The notes under the pieces were generated by a model. The model did no database searches. It saw only the letters and a program-made list of their open reading frames with translations, and was not told where the DNA came from. A program made the translations under genes and the position numbers. Below are positions 8,033 through 16,437 of a DNA stretch of 64,000 nucleotides, piece by piece. Origin of the DNA: Xanthomonas massiliensis. GTDB lineage: Bacteria > Pseudomonadota > Gammaproteobacteria > Xanthomonadales > Xanthomonadaceae. The stretch lies in the NCBI RefSeq assembly GCF_900018785.1, contig NZ_FCOY01000007.1, positions 557,313 through 621,312 of the forward strand, in the 5' to 3' direction. The stretch's first letter is position 1; each line of letters begins with the position of its first letter.

Positions 8033-9243
8033 GCCGCCTGCTCCCGGCACAGCCGCGGCACCTCGCCGCGGAAGCCCATCGCCCCGCCGACCAGCAGCGA
8101 CTGCAGGCCCGGCAGGCGCGCGGCGGCCAGCAGGCCGGCGCTGCGCAGCGGCCGCAGCAGCGGCGTGTCGTTGGCGGTCAGGCGCGCCAGGCCGCCGGAG
8201 AACCGCAGCGTCTGCTCGCGGTCGGGCGCGCGCCGGCGCCGGTATTCCTCCAGCAGCGCGGCGCTGCCCGGATCGGCCGCATCGCCCGGCCCGACCAGCT
8301 CGGCCAGGGTCAGCGCATCGCGCAGGCCCAGGTTGAATCCCTGCGCCCCCAGCGGATGGATGGTCTGGGCGGCGTTGCCCAGCAGCACGGCGCGTGCCCC
8401 GGCCTGCGCCTGCGCCAGCACCTGCACCAGCGGGTAGGCGCTGCGCTCGCCGCTGGCCAGCAGGCGCCCGGCGCGCCAGCCGAGGGCGCGCTGCAGGCGC
8501 GCCAGCCAGCCGGGTTCATCCAGGGCCGCCACCGCGGCGGCCTGCCCGCGCGCCACCCCGTGGACCACGCCGTAGTGGCCGTCGCCCCGCGGCAGCAGCG
8601 CGGTCGGGCCGTGGTCGCCAAAGCGCTCCCAGGCGGTGCCGTCGGGCGCGCGTTCGCTGCGCAGACGCGCCACGAACAGGGTCTGGTCGAAGTCGTGCTC
8701 GTCGATGCCGATGCCGAGCGCGGCGCGCACCGCGCTGCGCGTGCCGTCGGCACCGACCAGCAGCCGCGTGCGCAGCACGTGCTCGCCGTCGCCGTCGGCG
8801 ATGCGCACGCCGCGCCAGCCCGGCTGCGCCTCGACCAGGCCGACGAAGCGGGCCGGCCGGTAGCGCACCAGTCCCGGCAGCTCGGCCATGCGTGCCTCCA
8901 GCGCCTGGCCGAAATCGCGCGCGACCACCACCTTGCCGAACCAGTCGCGGCCGTAGTCGGCCGCGGCCAGCAGCACGCGGCCGAAGTCGCCCTCGCGGCT
9001 GACATGGATGCGCCGGATCGGCCCCGGCGGGCTGCGCAGGTGCGCCATCACCCCCAGCGCGGTCAGCGCATTGACGGTGGCCGCGGAGAAACTCAGGTTG
9101 CGCTGGTCGAACACCGCCGGCAGGGCATCGGCGGCAGCGGCCTCCACCAGGGCCACGGCGGTGCCCTGGCGGGCCAGCGCGATCGCCAGGCTGGCGCCGA
9201 CCAGGCCGCCGCCGACGATGAGGACATCGTGATCTGCAGTCAT
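8029..9243 (-). CDS. ubiH: 2-octaprenyl-6-methoxyphenol hydroxylase-like (UbiH)
   Basis: A 404-residue flavin hydroxylase of aerobic ubiquinone synthesis, best matching UbiH by the DVLIVGGGLVGASLAIALA start, the FDQRNLSFSAATVNAL segment and NAAQTIHPLGAQGFNLGLRDALTL in the FAD domain. It needs NAD(P)H and O2 and works with the membrane Ubi complex (family knowledge). The ATG at 9243 was taken over an in-frame ATG 39 bases upstream because TATCAT lies exactly 6 bases before it, an arrangement shared with four other genes here and suggesting a leaderless mRNA. There is no Shine-Dalgarno. Its stop overlaps the next hydroxylase by 4 bases. Confidence 0.87.
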   Translation of the reverse strand: MTADHDVLIVGGGLVGASLAIALARQGTAVALVEAAAADALPAVFDQRNLSFSAATVNALTALGVMAHLRSPPGPIRRIHVSREGDFGRVLLAAADYGRDWFGKVVVARDFGQALEARMAELPGLVRYRPARFVGLVEAQPGWRGVRIADGDGEHVLRTRLLVGADGTRSAVRAALGIGIDEHDFDQTLFVARLRSERAPDGTAWERFGDHGPTALLPRGDGHYGVVHGVARGQAAAVAALDEPGWLARLQRALGWRAGRLLASGERSAYPLVQVLAQAQAGARAVLLGNAAQTIHPLGAQGFNLGLRDALTLAELVGPGDAADPGSAALLEEYRRRRAPDREQTLRFSGGLARLTANDTPLLRPLRSAGLLAAARLPGLQSLLVGGAMGFRGEVPRLCREQAA

Positions 9244-9249
9244 GGCCCC

Positions 9250-9255
9250 ATGATA
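9250..9255 (-). promoter_or_regulatory. -10 element of ubiH, probable leaderless start
   Basis: TATCAT on the minus strand, 6 bases before the ubiH ATG. Initiation about 7 bases after a -10 would fall on the A of ATG. No convincing -35 element was seen. Confidence 0.5.
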
Positions 9256-9298
9256 CGGGGCCGCGCCGGGTACCGCCGGCACGGTCGCGGGCCGGCGC

Positions 9299-9304
9299 TA
9301 GAAT
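9299..9304 (+). promoter_or_regulatory. -10 element upstream of the BtuM-like gene
   Basis: TAGAAT between the divergent ubiH and BtuM-like genes. It overlaps an in-frame ATG at 9303, so that ATG would not be in the transcript. This supports the downstream start at 9336. Confidence 0.4.
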
Positions 9305-9335
9305 GTCCCGTCCCCCCGAATGGCGCGTCCTCCGC

Positions 9336-9944
9336 ATGAACGTCCCGGCCTCGTCCTCCACCCCGCTGCGCGTGTTCGTGCTCGCCGTGCTGGCCCTGCT
9401 GATGCTGGCCAGCCGCGCCCATCCGTTCGACCACTTCACCCCGCCGGATGCGTCCTGGGCGGCATTCTTCCTCGGCGGCTTCTACCTGCGCCGCTGGACG
9501 CGCTGGGCATTCCCGCTGCTGATGGCGCTGGCGGTGGCGATCGACTGGGCGGTGATCCACGCGCAGGGCATCGACTTCTGGCGCCACTACTGCGTCTCGG
9601 CCGCCTACTGGTGCCTGATCCCGGCCTATTTCGTGCTGTGGGCCGGCGGCAGCTGGCTGGCCCGGCATTACCGCGGCGCCGGCTGGACGGCACTGGCGAA
9701 GGCGCTCGCGGCGCTGGTGGTCGCGGCCGCGATCTGCCAGCTGCTGGCCCAGGGCAGCTTCTACTGGATCAGCGACAGCGTGCCGCAGCCGACCCTGGCC
9801 GGCTGGTGGCGCAACTACCTCGACTGGCTGCCGTCCTACCTGCGCACCGCCACCGCGTACGTGGCCGTCGCCGCGGTCCTGCAGGTGGCCGGCGAACACA
9901 TCGCCCGCCGCCTGGCCGGGCGCGGCGCGCCGGCCGCGCGCTGA
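9336..9944 (+). CDS. Six-helix membrane protein, candidate BtuM-like cobalamin transporter
   Basis: A 202-residue integral membrane protein with about six hydrophobic segments. The first helix is followed by RAHPFDHFTPPDASWAAFFL, and a later segment carries a lone membrane-facing cysteine in HYCVSAAYW (residue ~86) before LIPAYFVLWAGG. It overlaps by TGATG a PduO-type cobalamin adenosyltransferase. BtuM proteins are solitary ECF-type S-components of Gram-negatives of this size that take up and decyanate B12 through a conserved cysteine and are often next to adenosyltransferases (established knowledge). The match here rests on size, topology, the cysteine and the neighbour, so the assignment is an inference. 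The start at 9336 is preferred because the -10-like TAGAAT overlaps the earlier ATG at 9303. Confidence 0.6.
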   Translation: MNVPASSSTPLRVFVLAVLALLMLASRAHPFDHFTPPDASWAAFFLGGFYLRRWTRWAFPLLMALAVAIDWAVIHAQGIDFWRHYCVSAAYWCLIPAYFVLWAGGSWLARHYRGAGWTALAKALAALVVAAAICQLLAQGSFYWISDSVPQPTLAGWWRNYLDWLPSYLRTATAYVAVAAVLQVAGEHIARRLAGRGAPAAR

Positions 9945-10504
9945 TGGGCCACCGGCTCAGCCGCATCTACACCCGCACCGGCGACGACGGCAGCACCGGC
10001 CTGGGCGACGGCAGCCGCACCGGCAAGGATTCCGCGCGCGTGGCCGCTTATGGCACCGTGGACGAGGCCAACGCCGCGCTCGGCCTGCTGCTGGCGGTGC
10101 CGGGCCTGCCGGCGGACGTGCGCGACCTGCTCGCCGGCCTGCAGCACCGGCTGTTCGACCTGGGCGGGGAACTGTGCATCCCCGGCCGGGCCGTCGTCAC
10201 CGCCGCCGACGTGGCCGCGCTGGAGCAGGCGCTGGATCGCTACAACGCCACGCTGCCGCCGCTGAAGGAGTTCATCCTGCCGGCCGGCGGCGAGGCCGCG
10301 GCCCGCTGCCACCTGGCGCGCACCATCGTGCGCCGCGCCGAGCGCGAGACCGTGGCCCTGTCCCGCCACGAGGCCGTGCGCCCGGAGGCGCTGGCCTGGC
10401 TCAACCGGCTCTCGGACCTGCTGTTCGTGCTGGCGCGGGTGCTGGCACGCGCCGCCGGCGCCGGCGAGGTCGCCTGGCAGCCGGCGCCGCGCGCGCCAGC
10501 CTGA
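9944..10504 (+). CDS. Cob(I)alamin adenosyltransferase, PduO type
   Basis: A 186-residue ATP:cob(I)alamin adenosyltransferase that makes adenosylcobalamin. The diagnostic N-terminal ATP site is present (IYTRTGDDGSTGLGDGSR, residues ~8-25), followed by AYGTVDEANAALG and, in the helical bundle, the RTIVRRAERETVAL and LNRLSDLLFVLAR signatures. Length is normal for the trimeric PduO/MMAB family. The ATG overlaps the stop of the membrane protein upstream as TGATG, implying translational coupling and a shared role in B12 salvage. No de novo cobalamin genes are visible in the window. Confidence 0.93.
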   Translation: MGHRLSRIYTRTGDDGSTGLGDGSRTGKDSARVAAYGTVDEANAALGLLLAVPGLPADVRDLLAGLQHRLFDLGGELCIPGRAVVTAADVAALEQALDRYNATLPPLKEFILPAGGEAAARCHLARTIVRRAERETVALSRHEAVRPEALAWLNRLSDLLFVLARVLARAAGAGEVAWQPAPRAPA

Positions 10505-10565
10505 CACGCGCCGGCCCGCCCCTGCATACGACTTTCCGCCGACAGCGCCGGCCACGCCGACCGGC

Positions 10566-10571
10566 TAAAGT
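10566..10571 (+). promoter_or_regulatory. -10 element of the HDAC-like gene, probable leaderless start
   Basis: TAAAGT followed by 6 bases (GGCGCG) and the ATG at 10578. No Shine-Dalgarno is present. Same geometry as ubiH, ksgA, the apaH leader ORF and dusB. Confidence 0.5.
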
Positions 10572-10577
10572 GGCGCG

Positions 10578-11486
10578 ATGCTGGTCTTCTCCCACCCCGC
10601 CTGCCTGGACCACGACCCCGGTCCGGACCATCCCGAGTGCCCGGACCGCCTGCGCGTGGTGACCGAGGCCCTGCGCGGCGCCTACCCCGACCTGCAATGG
10701 CGCGAGGCGCCGATCGCCACCCTGGGCGACCTGGCGCGCGTGCACGAGCGCGAGCAGATAGACGCGATCCTGGAGCCGCGCTTCGAGGGCCACCGCATGG
10801 TCGATGCCGACACGGTGATGTCGCCCGGCTCGGCCCAGGCGGCGCTGCGCGCGGCCGGCGCCGGCGTGGCCGCGGTGGACGCGGTGATGCTGGAACAGAC
10901 CGACACCGCCTTCTGCGCGGTGCGCCCGCCCGGCCACCATGCCACCGGCCAGGCGTCGATGGGCTTCTGCCTGTTCAACAACATCGCCGTGGCCGCCGCC
11001 TATGCCCTAGACAAGTACGGGCTGGAGCAGGTGGCGATCGTGGACTTCGACGTCCACCACGGCAACGGCACCCAGTCGATCTTCGAGCGCGAGCCGCGGG
11101 TGCAGTACTTCAGCAGCCACGAGTCGGGGCTGTATCCGTACTCCGGCGGGGTGCACGAGCGCGGCGTGGGCAACATCCACAACGCCCTGCTGCCGCCGGG
11201 CAGCGGCGGCTTCCGCTTCCGCAACACCTGGGCCGAGCAGCTGCTGCCGCTGCTGGAGGCGTTCCGGCCGCAGCTGCTGCTGGTGTCGGCCGGCTTCGAC
11301 GCGCACATGCGCGACCCGCAGGCCGACCTGATGCTCGATACCGAGGACTTCGGCTGGATCACCGCCGAGCTGCGCCGCATCGCCCGCCACCATTGCGCCG
11401 GACGCCTGGTCTCGCTGCTGGAAGGCGGCTACGACCTGGAGGCCCTGCGCGAATGCTCGGTGGCCCACGTGGCCGGGCTGCGCTGA
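10578..11486 (+). CDS. Histone deacetylase-fold amidohydrolase
   Basis: A 302-residue class II HDAC-like zinc amidohydrolase (HdaH, acetylpolyamine or acetoin-utilisation AcuC relatives). The active-site motifs are all present in order: AVRPPGHHA (about 114-122), DFDVHHGNGT (155-164) with the zinc-binding Asp/His pair, SAGFDAH (about 241-247) with the second zinc Asp, and LLEGGYD near the end. In bacteria such enzymes remove acyl groups from small amides or lysines; the substrate is not indicated by the neighbours. The start is set by the TAAAGT-N6-ATG arrangement. It sits directly upstream of lptD but with a separate likely transcript. Confidence 0.9.
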   Translation: MLVFSHPACLDHDPGPDHPECPDRLRVVTEALRGAYPDLQWREAPIATLGDLARVHEREQIDAILEPRFEGHRMVDADTVMSPGSAQAALRAAGAGVAAVDAVMLEQTDTAFCAVRPPGHHATGQASMGFCLFNNIAVAAAYALDKYGLEQVAIVDFDVHHGNGTQSIFEREPRVQYFSSHESGLYPYSGGVHERGVGNIHNALLPPGSGGFRFRNTWAEQLLPLLEAFRPQLLLVSAGFDAHMRDPQADLMLDTEDFGWITAELRRIARHHCAGRLVSLLEGGYDLEALRECSVAHVAGLR

Positions 11487-11575
11487 ATCCCCGCCCTCGC
11501 CCCGACCGCGGCTTCATTGCCCGCATGCGCCCGTTGGGGCAAGCTAGCCGCCGTTTTCCGTCCCGAATAGAGCGC

Positions 11576-13969
11576 GTGACTCGAGTCCTCCGCCTGCTTC
11601 CGCTGCCGCTCGGCATCGCCCTGAGCCTGCCGGCCATGGCCGCCGAAAAGCCGCCGAACTGGGCGCTGTGCCCGGCCGGCGAGATCCTGCCCGGCTTCGA
11701 CCAGGCGCCGCCGCCGGACCACAAGGCCGCCGCCGAGCGCACCGAACTGCCCACCGACATCGAGGGCGACCTGCTCAGCGGCACCGACGTGGTGCCCCAG
11801 TACCAGGGCAACGTGGCGGTCAAGCGCGGCGACCAGTTCCTCGGCGCGGACAGCCTGACCTTCGACACCGACACCGGCAACTACCTGGCCAAGGGCAACG
11901 TGCGCTACTCGGATTCCTCGATCCGGGTACTGGCCGATCGCGCCGAGGGCAACCAGGACAGCGACAGCCACAAGATCAGCGACATCCGCTACGAGCTGGT
12001 GGCCCGGCGCGGCAACGGCCAGGCCGACTCGGTGGACATCCAGGGCGCGACCGGGCGCATGCACCAGTCCACCTACACCACCTGCGACCCGGCCCAGCCG
12101 GTGTGGAAGATCGGCGCGCGCGAGATCGACGTGGACAACGACGAGGGCTTCGGCACCGCCCACCACGCGGTGATCCGCATCGGCGGGTTCCCGGTGATGT
12201 ACGCGCCCTGGTTCAAGTTCCCGATCGACGACCGCCGCTCCACCGGCCTGCTGTTCCCGGAGCTGAGCCTGTCCGGCCGCAACGGCCTGGACTACACCCA
12301 GCCGATCTACCTGAACCTGGCGCCGAACTACGACGACACGCTGTACCCGCGCATCATGACCCAGCGCGGCTTCATGCTCACCAACGAGTTCCGCTACCTG
12401 TACGGCAGCGGCCGCGGCACCCTCAACGCGGCCTACATGCCGCACGACGACCTGCGCGACAGCTACCGCGGCCGCTTCAACTTCTCCGGCTACCACAACC
12501 TCAACAGCAACTGGCAGGCCCGCGCCAGCATCAACTGGGTCAGCGACGAGCGCTACGTGGAGGATTTCTCCAGCCGCCTGGTCGGGGTGACCGCCTCCAA
12601 CCTGCAGAGCACCGTCGGCCTGTACGGCACCGGCCGCTACTGGACCGCCGGGATCATGGCCGACCGCTGGCAGCTGACCGACTACACCCTGGACGAGAGC
12701 TCGCTGGCCTACAACCGCCAGCCGCGGCTGTACCTGAACTGGGATCGCCCGTTCGGGCGCTGGTTCGAGGCCGGCGTGTACGCCGAGGCGGTGCGCTTCA
12801 CCCATGGCGACGTGCATCCCAAGTACTACGATGCCGCCAGCGACGACTACCTGCACGTCCCCGGCGCCGGCTACGAGATGGGCGGCGGCTCGCGCCTGGA
12901 CATCAAGCCCTACATCTCCATGCCGCTGGCCGGCCCGGCCTGGTTCCTGACCCCGAAGCTGGCCTGGCGCTACACCGCCTACCAGCTCGACAAGGACCTG
13001 GCCGACACCCTCGGCGGCAACCGCAACCCGACCCGCAGCCTGCCCATTGCCAGCCTGGACGCCGGCCTGTACTTCGACCGCGACGTCACCTGGCGCGGCA
13101 CCGGCTATCTCAACACCCTCGAGCCGCGCCTGTTCTACCTGTACGCGCCCTACCGCAACCAGGACGACCTGCCGCTGTTCGACACCCGCGCCTTCACCTT
13201 CAGCTGGGGCCAGCTGTTCCGCGACAGCCGCTACACCGGTGCCGACCGCCAGAACGACGCCAACCAGGTGACCCTGGCCCTGACCTCGCGCCTGCTGCGC
13301 CAGAGCGACGGCCAGGAGAAGCTCTCGGCCAGCATCGGCCAGATCTTCTACCTGAGCGATTCGCAGGTGAACCTGGACCCCAACGACCACAGCAACGACA
13401 ACGTCATCGGCCAGGGCCGGTCGGCCTGGGTCGCCGATGTCAACTACATGGTCAACGACCGCTGGACCATGGGCGCCAGCTACCAGTGGAACCCGACCTA
13501 CCGCAATGCCGACCTGGCCAGCTTCCGCACCCGCTACCTGATCGGCGAGGAAGGCATCATCAACCTGGCCTATCGCTACCGGCGCAACGGCTCGGACGGC
13601 ACCGACCAGCTCAAGCAGGCCGACCTGTCGTTCCTGTACCCGATCAACCCGAGCTGGAGCGTGGTCGGCCGCTACTACTACTCGCTGCTGGACAGCAAGC
13701 CGCTGGAGATCATCGGCGGCGTGCAGTGGGACAGCTGCTGCCTGGCCGTGCGCGTGCTCGCCCGCCGCTACGTGCGCAACCGCGAAGGCGAGATGAACAA
13801 CGCCCTGCAGGTGGAGTTCGTGCTCAAGGGCCTGGGCTCGGCCGGGCAGGACACGGACCGCACCTTGCGCCGTGCTATTCTCGGCTACAACCGGGATGAC
13901 CTCTATCTGGTCCCGCCGAGCAACACCGCGACCACCCCGGACGACTACGATCCCAATCTGATTCCATGA
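11576..13969 (+). CDS. lptD: LPS-assembly outer-membrane protein LptD
   Basis: A 797-residue LptD, the outer-membrane barrel that with the lipoprotein LptE inserts lipopolysaccharide into the outer leaflet. A signal peptide (cut after PAMA, residue ~22) leads into the periplasmic OstA/jellyroll domain (about 50-190, with TDVVPQYQGNVAV and DSLTFDTDTGNY), then the large barrel. The four cysteines that form the essential disulfides in the family are at residues 32, 170, 721 and 722 (ALCPAG, YTTCDP, WDSCCLA). The GTG start at 11576 gives a signal peptide of ordinary length. Its last codons overlap the surA ATG by 4 bases (ATGA), and SurA is the chaperone that folds LptD, so the pair makes functional sense. 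Confidence 0.95.
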   Translation: MTRVLRLLPLPLGIALSLPAMAAEKPPNWALCPAGEILPGFDQAPPPDHKAAAERTELPTDIEGDLLSGTDVVPQYQGNVAVKRGDQFLGADSLTFDTDTGNYLAKGNVRYSDSSIRVLADRAEGNQDSDSHKISDIRYELVARRGNGQADSVDIQGATGRMHQSTYTTCDPAQPVWKIGAREIDVDNDEGFGTAHHAVIRIGGFPVMYAPWFKFPIDDRRSTGLLFPELSLSGRNGLDYTQPIYLNLAPNYDDTLYPRIMTQRGFMLTNEFRYLYGSGRGTLNAAYMPHDDLRDSYRGRFNFSGYHNLNSNWQARASINWVSDERYVEDFSSRLVGVTASNLQSTVGLYGTGRYWTAGIMADRWQLTDYTLDESSLAYNRQPRLYLNWDRPFGRWFEAGVYAEAVRFTHGDVHPKYYDAASDDYLHVPGAGYEMGGGSRLDIKPYISMPLAGPAWFLTPKLAWRYTAYQLDKDLADTLGGNRNPTRSLPIASLDAGLYFDRDVTWRGTGYLNTLEPRLFYLYAPYRNQDDLPLFDTRAFTFSWGQLFRDSRYTGADRQNDANQVTLALTSRLLRQSDGQEKLSASIGQIFYLSDSQVNLDPNDHSNDNVIGQGRSAWVADVNYMVNDRWTMGASYQWNPTYRNADLASFRTRYLIGEEGIINLAYRYRRNGSDGTDQLKQADLSFLYPINPSWSVVGRYYYSLLDSKPLEIIGGVQWDSCCLAVRVLARRYVRNREGEMNNALQVEFVLKGLGSAGQDTDRTLRRAILGYNRDDLYLVPPSNTATTPDDYDPNLIP

Positions 13970-15327
13970 TCAAGATTCCCTCCGCGTTCCTCGCCACGCT
14001 GCTGGCGTTCTCCATCGTGGCCGCCGTTCCGGTGCACGCACAGACCACCCAGCCCCTGGACCGCATCGCGGCCGTGGTCAACGAGGACGTGATCCTGCAG
14101 AGCGAGCTCGATCGCGCCCTGCAGAACGTCCGCAGCCAGTACGCCGGCCACGAGGACCAGCTGCCGCCCCAGGACGTGCTCGAGCGGCAGGTGCTCGAGC
14201 GCCTGGTGCTGGTCAAGCTGCAGGTCGAGCGCGCCGCCGACAGCGGCATCCGCGTCAGCGACGAGGAGCTCAACCGCGCCGTGGCCGCCATCGCTCAGCA
14301 GAACAACACCACGGTGGACGGACTGCGCGCCGAACTGGCCAAGCAGGGCATGTCCTACGACGACTTCCGCAGCTCGGTGCGCGACGAGATCACCATCCAG
14401 CGCCTGCGCCAGAGCTTCGCCCAGAGCCGCATCAGCGTGAGCGAGGGCGAGGTCGACGCGGCCCTGGCGCAGCAGGCCACCTCCGGCGCCCAGTACCACC
14501 TGGCGCACATCCTGGTGGCGCTGCCCGAGGGTGCCACCGCCGACCAGATCGCCACCGGGCAGAAGAAGATCGACGGCATCAAGCAGCTGATCGACAAGGG
14601 CGAGATGGACTTCTCCGCCGCGGCGGTGCGCTACTCCGACAGCCCCAACGCGCTGGAAGGCGGCGACCTGGGCTGGCGCAGCCTGGACGAGATCCCCAAC
14701 GCGTTCGCCCAGCTGATCGGCGGCATGAGCGCCGGGCAGGTGGTCGGCCCGCTGCGCGGCCCCAGCGGCTTCCAGCTGCTCAAGCTGGTGGAAGTGCGCG
14801 ACGCCAACAGCGGCGGCGCCAAGCAGACCGTCACCGAATACCATGCCCGCCACATCCTGGTGCGCGTCAACGAGCAGCAGGACGAGGCCGCCGCCAAGGC
14901 CAAGATCGACACCCTGCGCGCGCGCCTGGTCGGCGGGGCCGACTTCGCCGCCCTCGCCAAGGAGTCCTCCGAGGACGCCAGCAGCCGCGGCCAGGGCGGC
15001 GACCTGGGCTGGTTTCCGGTCGATGCCTTCGGCCCGGACTTCGGCCAGCACGTGGCCGCGCTCAAGGACGAGGAGATCTCGCAGCCGTTCCGCAGCGACG
15101 CCGGCTGGCACATCGTGCAGCTGGAAGGCACCCGCCAGACCGACGTGACCGACCAGAGCAAGCGTGCCCAGGTGCGCGAGACCATCGGCCGGCGCAAGCT
15201 GGAGGAGGAGTACAACCGCTTCCTGCAGGAACTGCGCGGCGATGCCTACGTCAACTTCCGCCAGCCCGGCCAGGATGCCGCCGCGCCGGCGGCAGCGCCG
15301 GCGACCACGCCTCCGCCGGGCAAGTGA
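13966..15327 (+). CDS. surA: Periplasmic chaperone/peptidyl-prolyl isomerase SurA
   Basis: A 453-residue SurA. A signal peptide ends near PVHAQT (residue ~26). The N-terminal chaperone module (to ~165) contains DRIAAVVNEDVILQSELD and the LERLVLVKLQ helix. Two parvulin rotamase domains follow (about 170-275 with YHLAHILVALPEGA, and about 285-385 with YHARHILVRVNEQ), each with the GGDLGW signature. The C-terminal helix (VRETIGRRKLEEEYNRFLQELR) closes the chaperone core, followed by a low-complexity Ala/Pro tail. It helps fold outer-membrane barrels including LptD. The usual next gene, pdxA, is not present; a hairpin terminator follows. Confidence 0.95.
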   Translation: MIKIPSAFLATLLAFSIVAAVPVHAQTTQPLDRIAAVVNEDVILQSELDRALQNVRSQYAGHEDQLPPQDVLERQVLERLVLVKLQVERAADSGIRVSDEELNRAVAAIAQQNNTTVDGLRAELAKQGMSYDDFRSSVRDEITIQRLRQSFAQSRISVSEGEVDAALAQQATSGAQYHLAHILVALPEGATADQIATGQKKIDGIKQLIDKGEMDFSAAAVRYSDSPNALEGGDLGWRSLDEIPNAFAQLIGGMSAGQVVGPLRGPSGFQLLKLVEVRDANSGGAKQTVTEYHARHILVRVNEQQDEAAAKAKIDTLRARLVGGADFAALAKESSEDASSRGQGGDLGWFPVDAFGPDFGQHVAALKDEEISQPFRSDAGWHIVQLEGTRQTDVTDQSKRAQVRETIGRRKLEEEYNRFLQELRGDAYVNFRQPGQDAAAPAAAPATTPPPGK

Positions 15328-15348
15328 GCGGTTGGACCCGATGCAGAT

Positions 15349-15379
15349 GAAGAGGGCGGCCCGGCGGGCCGCCCTCTTC
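15349..15379 (+). terminator. Strong hairpin after lptD-surA
   Basis: Perfect 14-bp inverted repeat (arms 15349-15362 and 15366-15379, 3-base loop), 22 bases after the surA stop. No long U-tract follows. Confidence 0.75.
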
Positions 15380-15491
15380 GCATCCGGGTGCCGGCCATGA
15401 GCATCCCGGCCCGAGACCGGGACCTCCTTGCCGGGGCCCCTGGCCGTGACATCGCAGCATTTCCCGGCCCGGGCAGGACCGGGGCAGCCTG

Positions 15492-15497
15492 TAGAAT
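15492..15497 (+). promoter_or_regulatory. -10 element of ksgA, probable leaderless start
   Basis: TAGAAT followed by GCCGCG and ATG at 15504. The surrounding GCCTGTAGAATG is shared almost exactly with the dusB start at 39908-39925. No Shine-Dalgarno is present. Confidence 0.55.
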
Positions 15498-15503
15498 GCC
15501 GCG

Positions 15504-16304
15504 ATGACTTCCGCTCCCGCCGGCTTCACCGCGCCCGCCAAGAAGGCCCTGGGCCAGCATTTCCTGGCCGATCGCCACTACATCGACCGCATCGTGCAGG
15601 CGATCGACCCCAGGCCGGGCGACACCGTGGTGGAAATCGGGCCGGGCCAGGGCGCCATCACCCTGCCGCTGCTGCGCCGCTACCCGCAGCTGACCGTGAT
15701 CGAGTTCGACCGCGACCTGGTCGGGCCGCTGGCCGCCGCCGCCGCGCCGCTGGGCGAGCTCGACATCGTCCACCGCGACGTGCTGTCGGTGGACTTCACC
15801 GCCCTGGCCGCCGGGCGCCGCCTGCGCCTGGCCGGCAACCTGCCCTACAACATCTCCTCGCCGATCCTGTTCCACGCGCTCGACCACGCGGCGGTGATCC
15901 AGGACATGGTGTTCATGCTGCAGAAGGAGGTGGTGGACCGCATGGCCGCCGCCCCCGGCAGCAAGGTCTATGGCCGGCTCAGCGTGATGCTGCAGGCCTG
16001 GTGCGAGGTCACGCCGCTGTTCGTCGTGCCGCCGGGCGCGTTCCGGCCGCCGCCGAAGGTCGATTCGGCGGTGGTGCGCCTGGTGCCGCGCGTGCCGGCG
16101 CAGGTCGGCATCGACGATCCGGCGCGCTTCGCCCGGCTGGTCAAGGCCGCCTTCGGCCAGCGCCGCAAGACCCTGCGCAATGCCCTCAGGGACGTGTGCG
16201 ACGCCGCCACGATCGAATCGGCGGGCATCCGCCCGGACGCCCGTGCCGAACAGCTGGCGGTGGCCGACTTCATCCGCCTGGCGAACCTGCCGCCGGCTTC
16301 CTGA
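15504..16304 (+). CDS. rsmA: 16S rRNA dimethyladenosine transferase RsmA/KsgA
   Basis: A 266-residue KsgA that dimethylates A1518 and A1519 of 16S rRNA during late 30S assembly. It shows the start motif KKALGQHFL, the SAM loop VVEIGPGQGAITLPLL (about 40-55), the acidic FDRDL, and the catalytic NLPYNIS (about 112-118); the C-terminal domain has FRPPPKVDSAVVRL and GQRRKTLRNAL. Start choice is firm because the coding match begins within a few codons and TAGAAT lies 6 bases upstream. The canonical pdxA upstream and apaG downstream are both missing here. Confidence 0.95.
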   Translation: MTSAPAGFTAPAKKALGQHFLADRHYIDRIVQAIDPRPGDTVVEIGPGQGAITLPLLRRYPQLTVIEFDRDLVGPLAAAAAPLGELDIVHRDVLSVDFTALAAGRRLRLAGNLPYNISSPILFHALDHAAVIQDMVFMLQKEVVDRMAAAPGSKVYGRLSVMLQAWCEVTPLFVVPPGAFRPPPKVDSAVVRLVPRVPAQVGIDDPARFARLVKAAFGQRRKTLRNALRDVCDAATIESAGIRPDARAEQLAVADFIRLANLPPAS

Positions 16305-16347
16305 CACCCACCCGGCGCGGCATCTGGGCGCAGGCGCGTCCTGGCCC

Positions 16348-16353
16348 TAAACT
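16348..16353 (+). promoter_or_regulatory. -10 element before the apaH leader ORF
   Basis: TAAACT followed by GTGTGC and the ATG at 16360, 74 bases before the apaH start. Same -10/6-nt/ATG geometry as four other starts in the window. Confidence 0.45.
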
Positions 16354-16359
16354 GTGTGC

Positions 16360-16437
16360 ATGAACGAGCTGCACGCCCGGACCGCCATGGCCGCCCCCCC
16401 TCGCCTGGTCCGGCCCATCCGGGAGGCCCGCCGATGA
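16360..16437 (+). CDS. Putative 25-residue leader ORF coupled to apaH
   Basis: A 25-codon frame from an ATG placed 6 bases after TAAACT (likely leaderless). It ends in TGA at 16435-16437, overlapping the apaH ATG (16434-16436) as ATGA. The peptide starts MNELHARTAMAAPP and is Arg/Pro-rich, with no recognised function. A GGGAGG within its final codons is also the ribosome site of apaH, so ribosomes reading the leader would cover or reach the apaH start. This is inferred from sequence geometry only. Confidence 0.4.
   Translation: MNELHARTAMAAPPRLVRPIREARR

Noticed and set aside
8033-8050. ATG at 8050 as start of the second ubiquinone hydroxylase
   Set aside because: It adds six residues inside ubiH, whereas the GTG at 8032 gives the usual GTGA coupling and has a GGGAG at good distance.
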